A stretch of 64,000 bases of DNA from Pseudomonas sp. QTF5 (GTDB lineage Bacteria; Pseudomonadota; Gammaproteobacteria; Pseudomonadales; Pseudomonadaceae), in contig NZ_AZRW02000012.1 of the NCBI RefSeq assembly GCF_000512695.2, positions 1 through 64,000 of the forward strand, given 5' to 3'. Positions 7,571 through 16,488 of this stretch are shown here, piece by piece. Each line of letters opens with the position of its first letter. The first letter of the stretch is position 1. Below the pieces are notes generated by a model. The model saw only the letters and a list, made by a program, of their open reading frames with translations. It did no database searches and was not told where the DNA came from. The translations under genes and the position numbers were made by a program.

Positions 7571-9247
7571 ATGGCCGCAATCGACAACGCATCCACGGGC
7601 AGCGCGCCCCACCACGGGATCACCAAGGAGGAGCGCAAGGTCATTTTCGCCTCGTCCCTGGGCACCGTGTTCGAATGGTACGACTTCTACCTTTACGGCT
7701 CCCTCGCCGCGATCATCGCCAAGCACTTCTTCGCCGGCGTCAACGAAACAACGTCCTTCATCTTCGCGCTGCTCGCGTTCGCCGCGGGCTTCGCCGTACG
7801 CCCCTTCGGCGCGATCGTGTTCGGTCGACTGGGCGACATGATCGGGCGCAAGCACACGTTCCTCATCACCATTGTCATCATGGGTATCTCCACCGCCATA
7901 GTGGGCTTTCTGCCCGGCTATGCGACCATCGGCGTGGCGGCACCGATCATCCTGATCACCCTGCGCCTGTTGCAAGGCCTGGCCCTGGGCGGTGAGTACG
8001 GCGGTGCGGCGACCTACGTGGCCGAACATGCGCCCAAAGGCAAGCGCGGCTACTTCACCTCGTGGATCCAGACCACCGCGACCCTCGGCCTGTTTCTTTC
8101 GCTGCTGGTGATCCTCGCCTGCCGCACCATTCTCGGCACCGAAGCCTTCGAGGCCTGGGGTTGGCGGATTCCCTTCCTGCTGTCGATCCTGCTGCTGATC
8201 GTCTCGGTGTACATCCGCTTGCAACTCAGCGAGTCACCGGTGTTCTTGAAGATGAAGGAAGAAGGCAAGTCCTCCAAGGCGCCGCTGACCGAATCCTTCG
8301 CCCGCTGGGACAACCTCAAGATAGTGATCATGGCGTTGCTTGGCGGCACTGCCGGCCAAGCCGTGGTCTGGTACACCGGGCAGTTCTATGCATTGTTCTT
8401 CCTGTTGCAGACGCTGAAGATCGACCCGCAGACCGCCAACCTGTTGATTGCCGGCTCCCTGCTGATCGGCACACCGTTTTTCGTCATATTCGGCAGCCTG
8501 TCCGACCGCATCGGCCGCAAAGGGATCATCATGGCCGGCTGCATTATCGCGGCGCTGACCTACTTCCCGATCTTCCATGCATTGACCCAATACGGTAACC
8601 CCGACGTGTTCATCGCGCAGGAGAAGAACCCGGTCACGGTGATCGCCGATCCGAGTAAGTGCTCGTTCCAGTTCGACCCGGTGGGCAAGGCCAAATTCAC
8701 CAGCTCCTGCGACCTTGCCAAGACCCTGCTGGCGAAGAGGGCCATACCCTACAAGAACGAAAAGGCTGAACCGGGCGCTGTTGCGCAGGTGCGCATCGGC
8801 GACAAGGTGATCCCGAGCTTCGAGGGCACTGGCATGCCGGCCGCTGACTTCAAGGCCCGCAACGATGCCTTCGTCGCGACCCTCGGCACCGCCCTCAAGG
8901 ACGCCGGTTACCCCGAGAAGGCCGATCCGGCGAAGACCAACTATCCGATGGTGCTGCTGCTCCTGACCATCCTGGTGATCTACGTCACCATGGTCTATGG
9001 CCCGATCGCCGCCTGGCTGGTTGAACTCTTCCCGGCGCGCATTCGCTACACCTCGATGTCGCTGCCATACCACATCGGCAATGGCTGGTTCGGCGGCTTT
9101 CTGCCCACGGTGGCGTTCGCCATGGTCGCAGCCACGGGGGATATCTATTACGGGCTGTGGTACCCCATCGTCATCGCCGTGATGACGGCCATTCTTGGCA
9201 CGTTCTTCCTGCCGGAAACCAAGGATCGGGAAATTCATCACACATAG
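7571..9247 (+). CDS. MHS-type MFS transporter with large hydrophilic insert
   Basis: A 558-residue major facilitator of the metabolite:H+ symporter (ShiA/ProP-like) group. FEWYDFYLYG near residues 34-43 and GRLGDMIGRK at 85-94 are family signatures, with SDRIGRKG repeating in the second half. Unusually, about 115 hydrophilic residues (about 343-457, with two cysteines) are inserted between the seventh-to-eighth and last transmembrane segments, making it far longer than the usual 430-440. Divergent from the GntR/hydroxyproline genes, so uptake of hydroxyproline, proline or a related zwitterion is the likely role. Start ATG 7571 has GGAGAAG upstream. A terminator follows. Confidence 0.88.
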   Translation: MAAIDNASTGSAPHHGITKEERKVIFASSLGTVFEWYDFYLYGSLAAIIAKHFFAGVNETTSFIFALLAFAAGFAVRPFGAIVFGRLGDMIGRKHTFLITIVIMGISTAIVGFLPGYATIGVAAPIILITLRLLQGLALGGEYGGAATYVAEHAPKGKRGYFTSWIQTTATLGLFLSLLVILACRTILGTEAFEAWGWRIPFLLSILLLIVSVYIRLQLSESPVFLKMKEEGKSSKAPLTESFARWDNLKIVIMALLGGTAGQAVVWYTGQFYALFFLLQTLKIDPQTANLLIAGSLLIGTPFFVIFGSLSDRIGRKGIIMAGCIIAALTYFPIFHALTQYGNPDVFIAQEKNPVTVIADPSKCSFQFDPVGKAKFTSSCDLAKTLLAKRAIPYKNEKAEPGAVAQVRIGDKVIPSFEGTGMPAADFKARNDAFVATLGTALKDAGYPEKADPAKTNYPMVLLLLTILVIYVTMVYGPIAAWLVELFPARIRYTSMSLPYHIGNGWFGGFLPTVAFAMVAATGDIYYGLWYPIVIAVMTAILGTFFLPETKDREIHHT

Positions 9248-9251
9248 GGTG

Positions 9252-9287
9252 GCACGTGCCCTCTCCCGCAAGGGGGAGGGCAAGTGC
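9252..9287 (+). terminator. Hairpin after the MHS transporter
   Basis: GCAC, then a 10-bp GC-rich arm GCCCTCTCCC, a GCAA loop and GGGGGAGGGC, closed by GTGC. It lies 5 bases after the transporter stop and between two convergent genes, so it may act for both strands. There is no long T tract. Confidence 0.6.
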
Positions 9288-9308
9288 GGTATCAGGAATC
9301 TTTGAGAG

Positions 9309-9836
9309 CTAGCGCTTACGACGATGGCCAGTGATCATCGACAGCGGCAGGTTTTCACGCAAACGCAGGCTTTCCACCACCGCCGCGACGATATGCACGC
9401 AAACCAGCGCGAGCAGCACGTTGGCCATAACCTCATGGACATCACGTAGCCAGTCTTCGCCCCAGAAGTAGTCCACTTCTTCCATCAAAAAACCGCTGAT
9501 GCCGAGGCCGGTCATCAACAGCAGCATGAGGACCATCACCAGTGCACCGATGGGCGAGTGCCCCATGCGGTGATAGCCCTTGCCGGAAAACAGCGCCCGG
9601 CCATGATGAGCGACCCGGGTCGGGGTCGGCCAGAAGTCTGCCCAACGTGCCGATGGTGGGCCGATGAACCCCCACACTACGCGCACCAGCACGACCGCCA
9701 CGGCGTAATAGCCGAGCCAGCGATGCCAGCCGTCGCCTTCCTCGTTGAGGAAGTAGTCGCTGATGAAGACAACCGCCAGGGACCAATGACAAACGCGTAC
9801 GAGGGGATCCCAGAGACGCAGGGTTTCAGCTTTCAC
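9309..9836 (-). CDS. Cytochrome b561 family protein
   Basis: A 175-residue inner-membrane b-type cytochrome with four hydrophobic segments. Likely haem-ligand histidines are visible in RVCHWSLAV (residue 17), WHRWLGYY, and HEVMANVLLALVCVHIV near the end. Proteins of this class pass electrons from the quinone pool to periplasmic or soluble partners. It follows a small PepSY-domain protein gene by 7 bases on the same strand, a common pairing in Pseudomonas, so the two form an operon. The partner and physiological role are not determinable here. Confidence 0.88.
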   Translation of the reverse strand: MKAETLRLWDPLVRVCHWSLAVVFISDYFLNEEGDGWHRWLGYYAVAVVLVRVVWGFIGPPSARWADFWPTPTRVAHHGRALFSGKGYHRMGHSPIGALVMVLMLLLMTGLGISGFLMEEVDYFWGEDWLRDVHEVMANVLLALVCVHIVAAVVESLRLRENLPLSMITGHRRKR

Positions 9837-9843
9837 ATTCGTC

Positions 9844-10107
9844 CTATTCGATTTCTTCTTTCACGACTTTGCCGGTGACCGGGTCAAAGTAGATCTCGAC
9901 TTTGCGCTTGTCTTTGTCAAAGCCGTAGATCTCGTAGCAATTGCCGGTCGTGACTTTGAACTTCTTGATGTTGTAGCCCTTGGCCTTGAGATCTTCCTGA
10001 AATTTGGCCTGGTCCTGCCATTGGGCCTTGTCGGCTGTGGTGCATTGAGTACCGGCGAAAGCCAGGGGGGAGGCGGCAAGAAGGGAGAGCAACAGAAGTT
10101 TACGCAT
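9844..10107 (-). CDS. PepSY domain periplasmic protein
   Basis: An 87-residue protein with a clear Sec signal peptide (MRKLLLLSLLAASPLAFA, cleaved before GTQ) and a single PepSY-like domain (GYNIKKFKVTTGNCYEIYGF, ending with VEIYFDPVTGKVVKEEIE). Two cysteines, in TQCTT and GNCYE, could form a disulfide. The start at 10107 has GAGGAAA seven bases upstream, better than the upstream in-frame ATG at 10203. First gene of a two-gene operon with the cytochrome b561 gene. Confidence 0.88.
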   Translation of the reverse strand: MRKLLLLSLLAASPLAFAGTQCTTADKAQWQDQAKFQEDLKAKGYNIKKFKVTTGNCYEIYGFDKDKRKVEIYFDPVTGKVVKEEIE

Positions 10108-10270
10108 GGGTTTTCCTCGAAATATTGTTGTTGTCCGACAACGCGAGAGATTCTCAATCAGTCTCGCGCGCTGAAGATTAGTTGAGCTTTTGATCGTTGT
10201 CACGATGTTGCGGGCTGCAACAAACGCCCGGGCGTTTGACTAGTGCCAATCGGTTAAGGTGCGAAACCTT

Positions 10271-10360
10271 TGGGAGCGGGCTTGCTCGCGAAAGCGGTGT
10301 GTCAGGCGATATCAATATTGACTGTGCTGCCGTCTTCGCGAGCAAGCCCGCTCCCACAGG
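10271..10360. repeat. Inverted REP pair
   Basis: Two inverted copies of the GGGAGCGGGCTTGCTCGCG core separated by about 50 bases, able to form a long cruciform or RNA hairpin. It fills most of the 300-base gap between the PepSY gene start and the TonB receptor stop and could end receptor transcription. Flanking TTAAG and CTTAACTGACCGGT sequences are themselves roughly inverted. Confidence 0.85.
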
Positions 10361-10410
10361 AATTTGCGCTTAACTGACCGGTATTGCGGCATTTGATTTC
10401 AGGTTTTCAC

Positions 10411-12534
10411 TCAGAACCGATAGTTGGTGCTCAACTCCAGAGTTCGTGGTGCTCCAGGGGTGATCAGGTCCACCGAGCCATGGGCCGAGGCGTAATAGTC
10501 CTTGTCGAAGACGTTACGCAAGCGCAGCGCCATGTCCCATTTCGGCAAGTTATAGAGCAACGCCGCGTCCACGGTGGTGTAAGCCGGCATAACCACCTGG
10601 TTATCCAGTGCGGTGTAACGATCGTCGACATAGTTTGCCCCCATGCCCACGCGCCAGGTGTTGGTCAGCGAGCGCACCAGCCAGAGGTTGGCACTGTGAC
10701 GCGGGGTCAGGGTGGGTGTCTGGCCTTCGTTGGCGACGCCGTTGGTTCGGTTGTTGGACTTGGTGATTTCGGCATCCAGATACGCATAGCCGGCATACAC
10801 TTGCCACTTGTCACTCAACTGCCCGCTGGCGGTCAACTCAAGACCGTCGGTGCGCTGCTCGCCCGACAGGACCAGTTTGGTCGGGTTCGCCGGATCGGTC
10901 GTTTTCATGTTGGTGCGTTCCAGACGGAACAGCGCCGCCGTCAACGCCAGGCGATTGTCGAGCAGGTCCCACTTGCCGCCGATCTCGAAGTTGGTGGTTT
11001 GCTCCGGCTCGAGGTCCTGGTTGGTGGTGCTCAGGGCGAAGACTTCGGAGGAGGGTTGGTAAGAACGACTCACCGAAATGTAGTAGGACTGAACCTGATC
11101 AGGCTGGTAGACCAGGCCTGCGCGCGGGCTCCAGGTATTATCGGTTCGGGACATGGAGGCACCCGTCAGGTCATCCGAGTATTCCTGATCGAACACGTCA
11201 TAGCGCACACCCAGCAAAGCTTTCCATTGTGGAGTCAGCTCAATCAGATCCTGGACGTAGAAACCGGCCGTGTCCTGGGTATTGGTGCCCTTGGCGGTTT
11301 GACGGTTGGCCTGGAACGGCACGTCGACCAGGCCATCGCGGTACACCGGGACCCGCGCTACGTTGCTTTGGCTGAAGACGGATTGGTCCTTGACTTGGCG
11401 CCCCAGTTCCACGCCATAGAGCAGGTTGTGGTTCATCCCGGCGAACATGGCCTGTTGCTTCAGTTCGGTCTGGTTGAACCAGCCGTCTTCCTTGCGCTGC
11501 ACGTTGCCCCGGTTGAGTTTCACCAGCAATTCGCCGTTGGGGGCAGTGACGAAACGTGTCGGGCTGGAGTCGGCGAGTGTGTTGTTGCGATCCAGATCGT
11601 AGTGGTAGTAGCGGCTGGTGTTGCTCAGGGTGAAGTCGTCGTTGATGCGGTAGTCGACGCCGGCCGTGAACGAGAACACTTCGCTGCGGGTGTAATCGTC
11701 ATCCGGGTCGGCGGAACCGAAACGCTTGTCCCGATCGACATCGACTGGGCGATTGCCCCGCGCGGGAATGCCGAAGTCGATCAAGCGTTTGTCGTAGAGG
11801 TACGTCGCCCCCAGATTCAGCTCAAGATCGTCGGAGAGCTTGAAGTAGGCCGAAGGCGCAATGGCCTTGCGATCGATATAGCCGTCATCGCGGAAGGTGT
11901 CGCTGTTCTCCAGCGCACCGGTCACCCGGAATGCCTTGTCGTTTTGCTGCTGATCGGCCCAGCCAGCATCGAACTGCGTGCGCTTTTTACCTTCGCTGTC
12001 GAAGCTGACACCCACTTCCTGCTTGGGGGTGAAGTTGGGTTTCTTGCTGATGCTATTGATCAGGCCACCGGATGAGCCGCGGCCATAGAGCACCGCTGCC
12101 GGCCCCTTGATCACTTCCACGCGCTCGACGTTGGACAGATCGCGGAAATACAGCGCGTCGTCACGAACGCCGTCGACGTACATGTCGCCGATGGCACTGA
12201 AGCCGCGAATGGTGACCTGGTCGCGCTGGCCATCGCCGTTGGAAAGACCGATGCCTGGAACGTTTTTCAACACGTCTTCCATCGATTGTGCGCCCTGATC
12301 CTTGATCACGCTCTGGGGGATCACGTTCACCGTTTGCGGGATATCCCGCAGCGGGGCGTCGATCTTCAGCGCACTGCGGCTGTCGGTCGGCTTGTAGCTC
12401 TGCTCGCTGTAATCGCTGGTCACAGCGGTGGCAGGCAGGGCCAATGCCGATTGGGTTTCTGCCTGTAAATCAGGTACTGCAAAAAGCCCCAGCAGTGAGA
12501 GAGAGGCGGGGTAAATGCGCGGTAAAGCCACCAT
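10411..12534 (-). CDS. TonB-dependent siderophore receptor
   Basis: A 707-residue outer-membrane receptor. After a signal peptide (to about residue 26) comes the plug domain with IDAPLRDIPQTVNVIPQ, VTIRGF, and VERVEVIKGPAAVLYGRG, then a beta-barrel that ends in a terminal phenylalanine (LSTNYRF). Barrel motifs such as NFEIGGKWDL and SPRAGLVYQP fit the ferric-siderophore group (Fiu/FhuE-like); the exact ligand, catecholate or hydroxamate, cannot be called. The start at 12534 has AAGGAG upstream. A Fur box lies 24 bases further upstream, so it is iron-repressed. A decayed MFS gene on the other side may be a leftover of a siderophore transport locus. Confidence 0.92.
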   Translation of the reverse strand: MVALPRIYPASLSLLGLFAVPDLQAETQSALALPATAVTSDYSEQSYKPTDSRSALKIDAPLRDIPQTVNVIPQSVIKDQGAQSMEDVLKNVPGIGLSNGDGQRDQVTIRGFSAIGDMYVDGVRDDALYFRDLSNVERVEVIKGPAAVLYGRGSSGGLINSISKKPNFTPKQEVGVSFDSEGKKRTQFDAGWADQQQNDKAFRVTGALENSDTFRDDGYIDRKAIAPSAYFKLSDDLELNLGATYLYDKRLIDFGIPARGNRPVDVDRDKRFGSADPDDDYTRSEVFSFTAGVDYRINDDFTLSNTSRYYHYDLDRNNTLADSSPTRFVTAPNGELLVKLNRGNVQRKEDGWFNQTELKQQAMFAGMNHNLLYGVELGRQVKDQSVFSQSNVARVPVYRDGLVDVPFQANRQTAKGTNTQDTAGFYVQDLIELTPQWKALLGVRYDVFDQEYSDDLTGASMSRTDNTWSPRAGLVYQPDQVQSYYISVSRSYQPSSEVFALSTTNQDLEPEQTTNFEIGGKWDLLDNRLALTAALFRLERTNMKTTDPANPTKLVLSGEQRTDGLELTASGQLSDKWQVYAGYAYLDAEITKSNNRTNGVANEGQTPTLTPRHSANLWLVRSLTNTWRVGMGANYVDDRYTALDNQVVMPAYTTVDAALLYNLPKWDMALRLRNVFDKDYYASAHGSVDLITPGAPRTLELSTNYRF

Positions 12535-12557
12535 GAGCTCCTTTTTTAGTTATTGGC

Positions 12558-12576
12558 GCTAATGATAACGATTATC
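12558..12576. promoter_or_regulatory. Fur box
   Basis: GCTAATGATAACGATTATC matches 16 of 19 bases of the Fur consensus and lies 24 bases before the TonB receptor start, placing it over the expected promoter. Confidence 0.85.
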
Positions 12577-12643
12577 TTTTGTAAGTAAATAAATATCATT
12601 CACATGCAGGGTCGACACATTTGCCGTTGGCCCAAATGCGTAA

Positions 12644-12814
12644 ACCCCAAACGCTGAGAAACCCAATGGCGTGATCACCAACCTGATGGGTGGCTACCTT
12701 GGCGCTCGGCTGGGTCTGGGGGCGTGTTTATGGATATCCAGTGCATTTGTTATTTTCGCAGCGCTGATTTCTGTGGCGTTACCCAGGCATGCCAAGGCGA
12801 TTCAACTGCCCTGA
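12644..12814 (+). pseudogene. 3' remnant of an MFS transporter gene
   Basis: Reading from 12644, in frame to a stop at 12812-12814, gives about 56 residues, including NGVITNLMGGYLGARLGLGA, then a hydrophobic helix and RHAKAIQLP. This looks like the last transmembrane helices and tail of a major facilitator. A stop codon (12641-12643) and unrelated sequence precede it, and no start is present, so only the 3' end survives. The original gene may have exported or imported the siderophore handled by the adjacent receptor (inference). Confidence 0.6.
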
Positions 12815-13087
12815 AAGCCGCTGTTTCATGGGCTTTACACCAAGTAAGAAAGTTTAATTTCTAGTGTGCTTATTATGTGGGTGCCATTTTTCAGGCGTCA
12901 AATAGTTGAAGTTTATTATATGGATCGAAAAGTAATTAGTCTTAGCACAATTTATTCATACGCATTTATTAAAACTTCAGCCATAAATAACCAACCAGAC
13001 CGGGCTGCGAGGAAAACTACAAGAACCTGACAACTAAAAGATTCGCCACAATAAAAATCAAATCCTCCTAATAAGTCGGTGATCATC
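12815..13087 (+). promoter_or_regulatory. AT-rich upstream region of the trypsin-like lipoprotein gene
   Basis: About 270 bases much richer in A and T than the flanks, starting right after the MFS remnant. It must hold the promoter of the following gene, but no sigma factor motif could be assigned with confidence. The composition suggests foreign DNA or H-NS-family (MvaT) silencing. Confidence 0.4.
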
Positions 13088-13744
13088 ATGATTAAATTCA
13101 TGACCTACTTTTTTATAGGAGCTGTTCTTGCAGGATGCAACGGTATGGTAAAACCCGACTTGTCGGGGCCTGCCAATGATTCATACTTTTCAGTCTTCTC
13201 GGGCTTTCCTTTGCCTTATCTGTACATGGCTTCGGCCGTGCAATGGAACGAAGACTATGCCGTCACCACTCGCCACACCCCCCTCATCCGCAACGTGAAA
13301 TACAGCTGCAGCACCGGTTGCGACCTTGTTTTCATCCAGCACAAGGCCGACGGCCGCTACCCGTCATGGCGCGCACCGCGTGTGGGTGAACACATCACCG
13401 CCGTGGGGGCGAGCCCCTACATGACCACCGTCAGCGGGCAAGGCAAGGTGTATTCGGCGCCTTTCATCAATAGCAATGAAGGCAGCGGCGAACGCTATGC
13501 CATTCATGATGCCCCGATAATAAAGGGGATGTCAGGTGGCCCCGTCATCGCCAATGACGGCAGCATTGTCGGTATCAATGTCGGTTTTTTCTCCACCTCT
13601 TTTAATGATGTGAGTTTTCACCCTGGGTTAGAGGGGGCTGAGAGAGTCAGCGTCTTTATCCCTTACTCGATCATTCAGCGTGAATGGGAGTTGATGCAGG
13701 TGAAACTTAACGATCCGCACGGCGCGAAGTACGCGAAGAAGTAA
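13088..13744 (+). CDS. Trypsin-like serine protease domain lipoprotein
   Basis: About 218 residues. The N-terminus is a lipoprotein signal (hydrophobic stretch ending LAGC, Cys17), so it should be membrane-anchored. The rest has chymotrypsin-fold landmarks: a candidate catalytic His63 in TTRHTP, an Asp79 in GCDLVF, and the serine Ser149 in IKGMSGGPVI followed by GSIVGINVGF. Two cysteines (YSCSTGC) may be bonded. Substrate unknown. I start at ATG 13088; a GTG nine bases upstream (13079) is possible and neither has a clear ribosome site. It is isolated, with an AT-rich upstream region, consistent with an acquired gene. Confidence 0.75.
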   Translation: MIKFMTYFFIGAVLAGCNGMVKPDLSGPANDSYFSVFSGFPLPYLYMASAVQWNEDYAVTTRHTPLIRNVKYSCSTGCDLVFIQHKADGRYPSWRAPRVGEHITAVGASPYMTTVSGQGKVYSAPFINSNEGSGERYAIHDAPIIKGMSGGPVIANDGSIVGINVGFFSTSFNDVSFHPGLEGAERVSVFIPYSIIQREWELMQVKLNDPHGAKYAKK

Positions 13745-13775
13745 CTTTACGTCGTCAATCAATTGACCGTCGGGA

Positions 13776-13808
13776 TGTGTCTCATTGTATTGGCTGCAAT
13801 GAGACACA
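13776..13808. terminator. Perfect 12-bp hairpin after the protease gene
   Basis: TGTGTCTCATTG and its exact complement CAATGAGACACA are separated by 9 bases, 31 bases after the protease stop. There is no T tract, so termination is inferred from position only. Confidence 0.5.
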
Positions 13809-13945
13809 CCTTGGATGGTTAGTTGAATCCAGGCGTATATTGATTGTGTCGATCCAGATCATTGCGGCGAGAGCAGATCGCTGGCGGTGCGACAGACGAG
13901 AAGCTGGGGGGCTAGCAGATATCCCAGAACGTTTGGAGGTGTGAC

Positions 13946-14848
13946 ATGAGCCAATATCAACGACTCCTTCTAATAGCCGGTCCTACCATGCGTCATACGC
14001 CGGCGCTGCAGCGGGCCGTCGCCATTGCCGAAGCCACCGGTGCAGCGCTGCATATCACGGTGGTTATCGAAGACTTCAACCTCATGGGTTTGATACACGC
14101 CAGTGCGCGGTTTCGTGAGGCTTGTCAGCAAGAGAACGAAAAATGGCTCAAGGATGAAGCCGATCTAATCCGCGGGCGCGGAATCAACTTGAGCACCGAG
14201 GTACTTTTCACTCGCGACGCGCTGCAAGAAATCCTTCAACACGTGGCAACCCTACAGCCGGACCTGGTGATCAAGGACGTGCAGCATGAGTCCGCGCTCA
14301 AACGCGTGTTCATCACGCCTCTGGATTGGCATCTGCTGCGCGAATGTCCGGTGCCCGTCCATCTGGTCAGCGAAGTCGGTTGCCCACTTCCGCGCGTGAT
14401 TGTGGCGGCAGTCGATCCGTCGCACCCAGAGACTCAGATCACTGGAATCAACGACCTGATCATCCAGGCTGCGAATGATTTGGCAACGCAATGCCATGCA
14501 GAAATGCATCTGCTGTATGCCTACGATCTGGCGCAGACGCATATGTCCGATGCGGGCGCCGGTGCAGTGACAATGCCTGGCTTCAGTAGCGACGTGCGCA
14601 AGTCTTTGCACAAGTCATTCATCGCATTGGCCGATCACTACAGCGTACCCACCGAGCGGCAACACTTCGTTGCAGGGCCGCCTGGTAAAGCGCTGGCCGA
14701 CTTTGCAGCGCATCACCGGGCCGACGTGATCGTCATGGGAAATGCGCATCGCAAGGGGCTGGACAAGTGGGTGGGCAGTACCACGGAGCATGTTCTCTAT
14801 CGAGTGCCCTGCAACATTTTCGCCGTCACCGGGCAAGCGGATCAATGA
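13946..14848 (+). CDS. Tandem universal stress protein (UspA family)
   Basis: A 300-residue cytoplasmic protein with two Usp domains, about residues 3-140 and 150-297. The second keeps the nucleotide-binding pattern GNAHRKGLDKWVGSTTEHVL near the C-terminus; the first is less well conserved. Tandem Usps of this kind in Pseudomonas are often induced by oxygen limitation or energy stress, but no Anr box could be confirmed upstream. GTTTGGAGGTGTGAC gives a good ribosome site for ATG 13946. Its end overlaps by 7 bases the stop of the convergent gene at 14842-15258. Confidence 0.9.
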   Translation: MSQYQRLLLIAGPTMRHTPALQRAVAIAEATGAALHITVVIEDFNLMGLIHASARFREACQQENEKWLKDEADLIRGRGINLSTEVLFTRDALQEILQHVATLQPDLVIKDVQHESALKRVFITPLDWHLLRECPVPVHLVSEVGCPLPRVIVAAVDPSHPETQITGINDLIIQAANDLATQCHAEMHLLYAYDLAQTHMSDAGAGAVTMPGFSSDVRKSLHKSFIALADHYSVPTERQHFVAGPPGKALADFAAHHRADVIVMGNAHRKGLDKWVGSTTEHVLYRVPCNIFAVTGQADQ

Positions 14849-15258
14849 ATGGATCCGTTGTTAAGTGATCTGGAAAGGGGATCTCGGCGGCCGGCTCGGG
14901 ATTTTTTCAGGGCGCGTGCCGAGATATCCCGGTAGGTGTCACTGTCGGTCGCCGCGAGCAGCTTTCCACCGTCCTTCATTGTGGCCATAAAGGTCACTTC
15001 GGTGTTTTTGCCGGCGAGCAGATAACCGGCAATGGCTCCAACGGGACCGAGCAACATGGCACCCGCGAGCCCCAGGCCTATGGCGGACTTAATATTCTTG
15101 TTGGAATCAGTGTTCTGAATGGTCAGATCTTTAAATTCCGAGACCGGGAAGCTGGTTCCAAGCCGGGGTTTGAGAGACGTTTTGAGGGTGATGGTTCCAA
15201 GGTGATATTCCCCGTCGCACTGCGGGAAGTCACCGGCGAGTACTGTGATCTTTGCCAT
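14842..15258 (-). CDS. Hypothetical protein with glycine-rich hydrophobic segment
   Basis: A 138-residue protein I do not recognise. The first 55 residues are soluble and beta-rich, then AIGLGLAGAMLLGPVGAIAG (about residues 60-79) is a glycine-zipper-like hydrophobic segment, followed by a short beta region (TEVTFMATMKDGGKLLAATD) and a basic tail. The layout resembles small Pseudomonas proteins with a lipid- or membrane-inserting hairpin. Start at 15258 (MAKITVLAGD) fits an AAACTCC-complement purine run (GGAGTTT reversed: AGAAAACTCC is weak), so the start is moderately certain. Single gene converging on the stress protein. Confidence 0.65.
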   Translation of the reverse strand: MAKITVLAGDFPQCDGEYHLGTITLKTSLKPRLGTSFPVSEFKDLTIQNTDSNKNIKSAIGLGLAGAMLLGPVGAIAGYLLAGKNTEVTFMATMKDGGKLLAATDSDTYRDISARALKKSRAGRRDPLSRSLNNGSIH

Positions 15259-15582
15259 ATGGAGTTTTCTCTTGGGCGATCATTTTTGGGTAGGACATTG
15301 CGCGCGCCGAAAGTCAAAACGTCAACGATCCGACGATGAGTGGCATCCATAGATTCGCGATGCACAAATACCAGTCCTGCAAAACATTTTCATTCGCCGG
15401 CGTAGGTCATTTACAGGGCGCCGGCCCCGGCGCTCCGACATGGACGTTTTATAACGTTTAGCTAAAGCGGGCAGAGAGTGCGCTTTAATCCTCCGCTGGT
15501 CCGACAGGTTTAATCGCGATCAGGATCAAATGCTCGGCATCATCAACAGACCTTTCAGCCGAGAGGGTTTAACGGGGGATTA
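15259..15582. promoter_or_regulatory. Divergent intergenic region before uppP
   Basis: 324 bases between two divergent genes. CTCGGC (about 15533) and GCCGAG (about 15557) form a possible hairpin shortly ahead of uppP, and GGGGGAT just before ATG 15583 is its ribosome site. Nothing else could be supported. Confidence 0.4.
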
Positions 15583-16419
15583 ATGGATTTCTGGACCACC
15601 ACGCAGGTATCGATTCTAGGGTTGGTTGAAGGGCTCACAGAGTTTTTGCCCATCTCCAGCACGGGGCATCAGATCATTGCCGCGGACTTGCTCGACTTCG
15701 GCGGTGAGCGAGCGATGGCGTTCAATATCATCATTCAGTTGGGGGCTATTCTGGCGGTCGTCTGGGAGTTTCGTCACAAGATTCTGGAGATCACGACCGG
15801 TTTGCCGACCCAGCGTAATGCGCAGCGCTTCACGCTGAATTTATTGATCGGTTTCTTGCCGGCAGTTGTTCTGGGTGTGATGTTCGCCGACAAGATCCAT
15901 GAGTATCTTTTTAACCCGATCACCGTGGCCGTGGCGCTGGTGATAGGTGGAGTCATCATGTTGTGGGCCGAACAACGCGAGCATGTGGTGGTGATCGATC
16001 ACGTTGACGAGATGCGCTGGACCGATGCCTTGAAAGTCGGTTGCGCACAGTGCCTGGCGATGATCCCCGGCACTTCGCGCTCGGGATCGACGATTATCGG
16101 CGGTTTGCTGTTTGGTCTGTCACGCAAGACGGCTACCGAGTTTTCATTCTTCCTGGCGATGCCGACGATGGTGGGCGCCGCGGTGTACTCGGGCTATAAG
16201 TACCGCGACCTGTTCCAGTCCGCGGACTTGCCGGTGTTTGCCTTAGGGTTTGTCGCTGCATTTGTCTTTGCGATGATTGCCGTGCGCGGTTTGCTCAAGT
16301 TCATCGCCAACCACAGTTATGCAGTGTTTGCCTGGTACCGGATCGCATTCGGTTTACTGATTCTGGCGACATGGTTTTTGGGTTGGATCGACTGGAATCA
16401 TCTCTCAGAAGGGGCGTAG
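15583..16419 (+). CDS. uppP: Undecaprenyl-diphosphatase UppP (BacA)
   Basis: A 278-residue inner-membrane phosphatase that removes a phosphate from undecaprenyl diphosphate, recycling the lipid carrier used for peptidoglycan and surface polysaccharides. Both family signatures are intact: [14 protein letters not shown] at residues 16-29 and PGTSRSGST at 162-170, with about eight hydrophobic segments. Length is typical. It stands alone, but its position a few kilobases before the capsule locus is apt because polysaccharide polymerisation consumes the same carrier. Confers bacitracin tolerance in known cases. Confidence 0.96.
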   Translation: MDFWTTTQVSILGLVEGLTEFLPISSTGHQIIAADLLDFGGERAMAFNIIIQLGAILAVVWEFRHKILEITTGLPTQRNAQRFTLNLLIGFLPAVVLGVMFADKIHEYLFNPITVAVALVIGGVIMLWAEQREHVVVIDHVDEMRWTDALKVGCAQCLAMIPGTSRSGSTIIGGLLFGLSRKTATEFSFFLAMPTMVGAAVYSGYKYRDLFQSADLPVFALGFVAAFVFAMIAVRGLLKFIANHSYAVFAWYRIAFGLLILATWFLGWIDWNHLSEGA

Positions 16420-16488
16420 GTTTTGTAGGGGCGGGCTCGCCCGCCCAGCCAACATTGATATCGCCTGACACAATGCTTTCGCGGGCCA

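Noticed and set aside
10384..12075. 563-codon open frame on the + strand opposite the TonB receptor gene
   Set aside because: It is exactly antisense to a well-supported gene; long antisense frames are common in GC-rich DNA and its translation shows no domain.
13820..13870. Possible Anr/Fnr box upstream of the universal stress protein gene
   Set aside because: TTGAT is present but the second half-site at the proper spacing is not.
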